Shown here piece by piece: positions 61,518 to 64,000 of a stretch of 64,000 nt of DNA; the stretch's first letter is position 1, and the number at the start of each line of letters is the position of its first letter. Position numbers and translations under genes: made by a program. The notes below the pieces were generated by a model that worked only from the letters and a program-made list of their open reading frames with translations, made no database searches and was not told the origin of the DNA. The stretch comes from Scopulibacillus_A cellulosilyticus (GTDB lineage: Bacteria > Bacillota > Bacilli > Bacillales > Sporolactobacillaceae), in the NCBI RefSeq assembly GCF_042665295.1, contig NZ_JBHTCO010000019.1, forward strand, positions 62,001 through 126,000. The letters are read 5' to 3'.

Positions 61518-61895
61518 TTAATTTACAACCTTTCCAAGAACGCCATTAACAAACTTTCTGGTCTTCTCATCACCAAATGTTTTTGATAATTCTATCGCTT
61601 CGTTAAGCGTAACATTGGAAGGAATATCTTCAAAGTAATTTAATTCGCAAACAGCTAACCTTAAAATTGTTTTATCAATATTACCAATTCGATCAAATTG
61701 CCAGTTAATTAAATGGCTTTTGATCACTTCATCTATATCATTTAAGTGACTAACCGTTTCTTGCACCAACTGCATTAAAAACGGATCAGCTTCCTTATTA
61801 GTAACATTTCCAATGGCCTCTTCCGGATCTGTTTGGCCAACAGTAATTTGGAACAAAGCTTGGACAGCTTTTTCCCTTGCTTGTCTACGATTCAT
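61518..61895 (-). CDS. nusB: Transcription antitermination factor NusB
   Basis: 125 residues of the NusB fold: RRQAREKAVQALFQITVG at the N-terminus (RNA-binding Arg-rich) and FGDEKTRKFVNGVLGKV at the C-terminus. It binds boxA of rRNA leaders with NusE. First gene of the nusB-folD-xseAB unit with its own promoter. Confidence 0.96.
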   Translation of the reverse strand: MNRRQAREKAVQALFQITVGQTDPEEAIGNVTNKEADPFLMQLVQETVSHLNDIDEVIKSHLINWQFDRIGNIDKTILRLAVCELNYFEDIPSNVTLNEAIELSKTFGDEKTRKFVNGVLGKVVN

Positions 61896-61961
61896 GACTT
61901 AACTCCTCTATTATAATTTCTTACAACTTAAAAGGCTTGCGCCGTGTTTCATTTTAAAATT

Positions 61962-61990
61962 TCTATACTATAAAGAAGTATAACACTCAA
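61962..61990 (-). promoter_or_regulatory. Promoter of the nusB-folD-xseAB-ispA operon
   Basis: Minus-strand TTGAGT and TATAGA with 17-bp spacing, about 65 bp before nusB. Confidence 0.6.
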
Positions 61991-62034
61991 CTTTAGTTAT
62001 ACACCACTTCATCATAAAATTTTCCCTATATAAA

Positions 62035-62068
62035 TAAAATCAAAGGGAGAAAATCCCTTTGATTTTAT
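62035..62068 (-). terminator. Terminator after the Asp23 gene
   Basis: TAAAATCAAAGGGA and TCCCTTTGATTTTA are perfect 14-bp arms over a 5-base loop, 10 bp after the Asp23-family stop; T-rich tail on the minus strand. Confidence 0.88.
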
Positions 62069-62077
62069 TAAAATGCC

Positions 62078-62476
62078 TTATTCTTCAAAAGCCTTTTTGT
62101 CAAGGTGATCGATATGAACGCCAACAACATGAATGTTAATTGCTTTAACATCTAATGCAGTCATTGTCTTCAAAGTTTGTAAAATATTTTCTTGAACTTG
62201 CTGTCCTACTTCGGGAATAGATACACCGAAATTCATATGCAGCTGCACGTCAATTAAGATCCCCTCATCAGTCAAGTCGACTTTTACACCTTTGCCATAA
62301 TTTCTTCTGCCAATTTTTTCAGCAACGCCTGTGGCGAATCCGCCATGCATTGCGGCAACACCTTCCACTTCAGTAGCGGCAAGACTCGCAATAATTTCAA
62401 TGACTTCAGGTGATATTTCGACTTTCCCAAGATCGGATTGGGTTTCTTCCATTTCAAACATTCGATTCTCTTCCAA
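62078..62476 (-). CDS. Asp23/Gls24-family protein (YqhY-like)
   Basis: 132 residues. Family segments VEISPEVIEIIASLAATEVEGVAAMHGG, VKVDLTDEGILIDVQLHMNFGVSIPEVGQQVQENI and ALDVKAINIHVVGVH. The TTG start has GGAGGTGG ahead. In Bacillus YqhY is encoded with accBC and modulates acetyl-CoA carboxylase; the arrangement here (accB-accC-yqhY) is the same. Confidence 0.92.
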   Translation of the reverse strand: MEENRMFEMEETQSDLGKVEISPEVIEIIASLAATEVEGVAAMHGGFATGVAEKIGRRNYGKGVKVDLTDEGILIDVQLHMNFGVSIPEVGQQVQENILQTLKTMTALDVKAINIHVVGVHIDHLDKKAFEE

Positions 62477-62493
62477 CCCTGTCCACCTCCAAA

Positions 62494-63846
62494 TTAGTCC
62501 TGATCCATCAACGGATAGTTTTCTAAAAACTTCGTATTAAAATCACCGCCGACAAAGACGGGATGATTCAATAACCTAAGATGAAAAGGAATTGTTGTAT
62601 GAATACCCTCAATAACAAATTCCCCCAAGGCACGCCTCATCTTATCAATGGCTTCTTTTCTCGTTTTGCCATGTGTAATAACCTTCGCAACCATTGAGTC
62701 ATAATATGGGGGGATCATATAACCCGGGTATACAGCGGAATCTATTCTTACCCCTGGACCACCCGGTGTTAAGTACATTCCGACTTTACCTGGTGACGGC
62801 ATGAAATTTTTAAACGGGTTCTCTGCATTTATCCGGCATTCTATTGCCCATCCTTTGAATTGAACATCTTCCTGTTTGATTTTCAATTTATTTCCGGAAG
62901 CAACACAGATTTGTTCCTTGATCAGATCTATGCCTGTAACATATTCAGTGACAGGATGTTCCACCTGAATACGGGTATTCATTTCCATAAAGTAAAAATT
63001 ACCGTCAGCATCGTAAATAAACTCTACGGTACCGGCACCTGAATAATTAACAGCTTTTGCCGCTTTAACAGCAGCTTCACCCATTTCTTGACGTTTTTCT
63101 TCACTCAATGCAGGAGACGGTGATTCTTCTACAAGCTTCTGCAGTCTTCTTTGAATAGAGCAATCCCTTTCTCCAAGGTGAATCACATTGCCATAGTTAT
63201 CTGCCAAAACCTGAATTTCAACATGACGGAAATCTTCAATATATTTTTCAATATATACACCCGGGTTACCGAAAGCTGTTTCAGCTTCCTGTTGAGTAAT
63301 GGCCACGCCTTTCTTAAGTTCCGCCTCATTGCGGGCCACCCGGATTCCCTTTCCGCCGCCGCCGGCTGTCGCTTTGATAATGACGGGATAATTGATTTCT
63401 TCAGCAACTTTAATCGCTTCATCAATCGATTCAATAACACCCTCTGATCCCGGGACAGTAGGAACACCTGCTTCTTTCATTGTGCTCCGGGCAATATCTT
63501 TAATTCCCATTTTACTAATGGCTTTTGGGCTTGGGCCAACAAATGTAATGTTACATTCTCCGCATATTTCAGCAAAGTCGGCATTCTCAGCCAAAAAACC
63601 GTAGCCGGGATGAATGGCGTCGACACCCGTCGAGGTTGCGACACTCATTATATTTGTATAGTTAAGGTAACTTTCCTTAGATGATGTCGGTCCGATACAA
63701 TAAGCTTCGTCAGCCAATTGGACATGAAGCGCTTCTTTATCCGCCTGCGAGTAAACAGCCACAGTTTCGATATCCAGTTCTTTACAGGCGCGAATAATTC
63801 TAACAGCAATTTCTCCCCTATTGGCCACAAGTAATTTTTTTATCAT
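62494..63846 (-). CDS. accC: Biotin carboxylase subunit of acetyl-CoA carboxylase
   Basis: 450 residues. Start MIKKLLVANRGEIAVRIIRACKELDIETVAVYS; ATP-grasp motif KATAGGGGKGIRVARN; YIEKYIEDFRHVEIQVLADNYGNVIHLGERDCSIQRR; and EMNTRIQVEHPVTEYVTG. It carboxylates the biotin of AccB with bicarbonate and ATP for fatty acid synthesis. GGGGATCAAT precedes the ATG. It is 10 bp downstream of accB. Confidence 0.98.
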   Translation of the reverse strand: MIKKLLVANRGEIAVRIIRACKELDIETVAVYSQADKEALHVQLADEAYCIGPTSSKESYLNYTNIMSVATSTGVDAIHPGYGFLAENADFAEICGECNITFVGPSPKAISKMGIKDIARSTMKEAGVPTVPGSEGVIESIDEAIKVAEEINYPVIIKATAGGGGKGIRVARNEAELKKGVAITQQEAETAFGNPGVYIEKYIEDFRHVEIQVLADNYGNVIHLGERDCSIQRRLQKLVEESPSPALSEEKRQEMGEAAVKAAKAVNYSGAGTVEFIYDADGNFYFMEMNTRIQVEHPVTEYVTGIDLIKEQICVASGNKLKIKQEDVQFKGWAIECRINAENPFKNFMPSPGKVGMYLTPGGPGVRIDSAVYPGYMIPPYYDSMVAKVITHGKTRKEAIDKMRRALGEFVIEGIHTTIPFHLRLLNHPVFVGGDFNTKFLENYPLMDQD

Positions 63847-63856
63847 ATTGATCCCC

Positions 63857-64000
63857 TTACTCCGGCTTTACTAAAAAAAGTGGCTGTCCAAATTCAACAA
63901 GCTGTCCGTCTTCAACCAGGACTTCTACAATTTCACCTTTTACATCCGCTTCAATTTCATTAAACAATTTCATTGCTTCTACAATACAAACAACAGAGTT
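63857..64000 (-). CDS. accB: Biotin carboxyl carrier protein (5' part beyond window)
   Basis: The last 47 codons are visible and encode VVCIVEAMKLFNEIEADVKGEIVEVL and the end FGQPLFLVKPE. The biotinylated lysine is in EAMK. The rest of the gene, which normally has a Pro/Ala-rich linker, lies outside the window. It is directly upstream of accC. Confidence 0.96.
   Translation of the reverse strand, partial: NSVVCIVEAMKLFNEIEADVKGEIVEVLVEDGQLVEFGQPLFLVKPE

Noticed and set aside
1..64000. tRNA, rRNA or prophage genes
   Set aside because: I found no cloverleaf, rRNA segment, integrase or phage structural gene in the window.

Overview
The window is a chromosomal segment of a low-GC, endospore-forming member of the Bacillales. 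Evidence for this is spo0A, spoIVB, two GerPA/GerPF-like genes, two YjcZ-type sporulation peptides, a serine T-box leader, CcpA-type cre sites, a CsoR copper regulon, and the conserved block spo0A-spoIVB-recN-yqxC-dxs-ispA-xseBA-folD-nusB-amaP-accCB. The species cannot be named from the sequence. Between dxs/oapA and ispA lies a dense structured RNA in the position of the OLE RNA, which points to a lineage of extremophilic or anaerobic Firmicutes that carry this RNA.

Layout. 0-2.7 kb: serine synthesis operon (class V aminotransferase, then serA) behind a T-box with an AGC (Ser) specifier. 2.9-4.0 kb: MscS-like channel. 4.0-7.5 kb: acyl-CoA synthetase, metallo-beta-lactamase-fold hydrolase and a TetR regulator. 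7.5-12.4 kb: an IS200/IS605-type right-end remnant, then hutI, hutU and an NCS1 permease, with a cre site and a palindromic operator. 12.4-14.5 kb: sporulation peptides and small unknown genes. 14.9-22.5 kb: copper island (multicopper oxidase lipoprotein, methyltransferase, csoR, a His/Met-rich DUF4396 membrane protein, copZ, copA) with CsoR-type boxes, followed by a small siroheme/Fe-S protein. 22.8-23.8 kb: FTR1 iron permease with a Fur box. 24.2-27.3 kb: a receiver-AraC regulator and an MFS transporter. 27.5-32.5 kb: a rearranged amine-metabolism cluster (aminotransferase, FAD amine oxidase, PatB fragment) whose promoters share a palindrome with the adjacent MocR-type regulator. 32.7-35.6 kb: a MarR regulator, then an IS605-type element with frameshifted tnpA, intact tnpB and an omega-RNA-like right end, beside a truncated dinB. 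35.9-40.2 kb: GyrI-like and WYL genes, a membrane protein and a second NCS1 permease. 40.4-47.8 kb: a nine-gene acyl-CoA degradation operon. 48-49.3 kb: PAP2 phosphatase and the GerPA/PF pair. 49.5-64 kb: the conserved sporulation, isoprenoid, DNA-repair and fatty-acid block.

How parts connect. The TetR gene at 7 kb and the acyl-CoA operon at 47 kb have nearly the same promoter-operator unit, so one repressor probably controls both, with cre sites adding carbon control. CsoR boxes tie the copper genes together, including the little-studied DUF4396 protein. Five ACAAT-N6-ATTGT sites tie the MocR regulator to the aminotransferase and amine oxidase. The yqxC-recN junction lacks the argR/ahrC gene usually found there.
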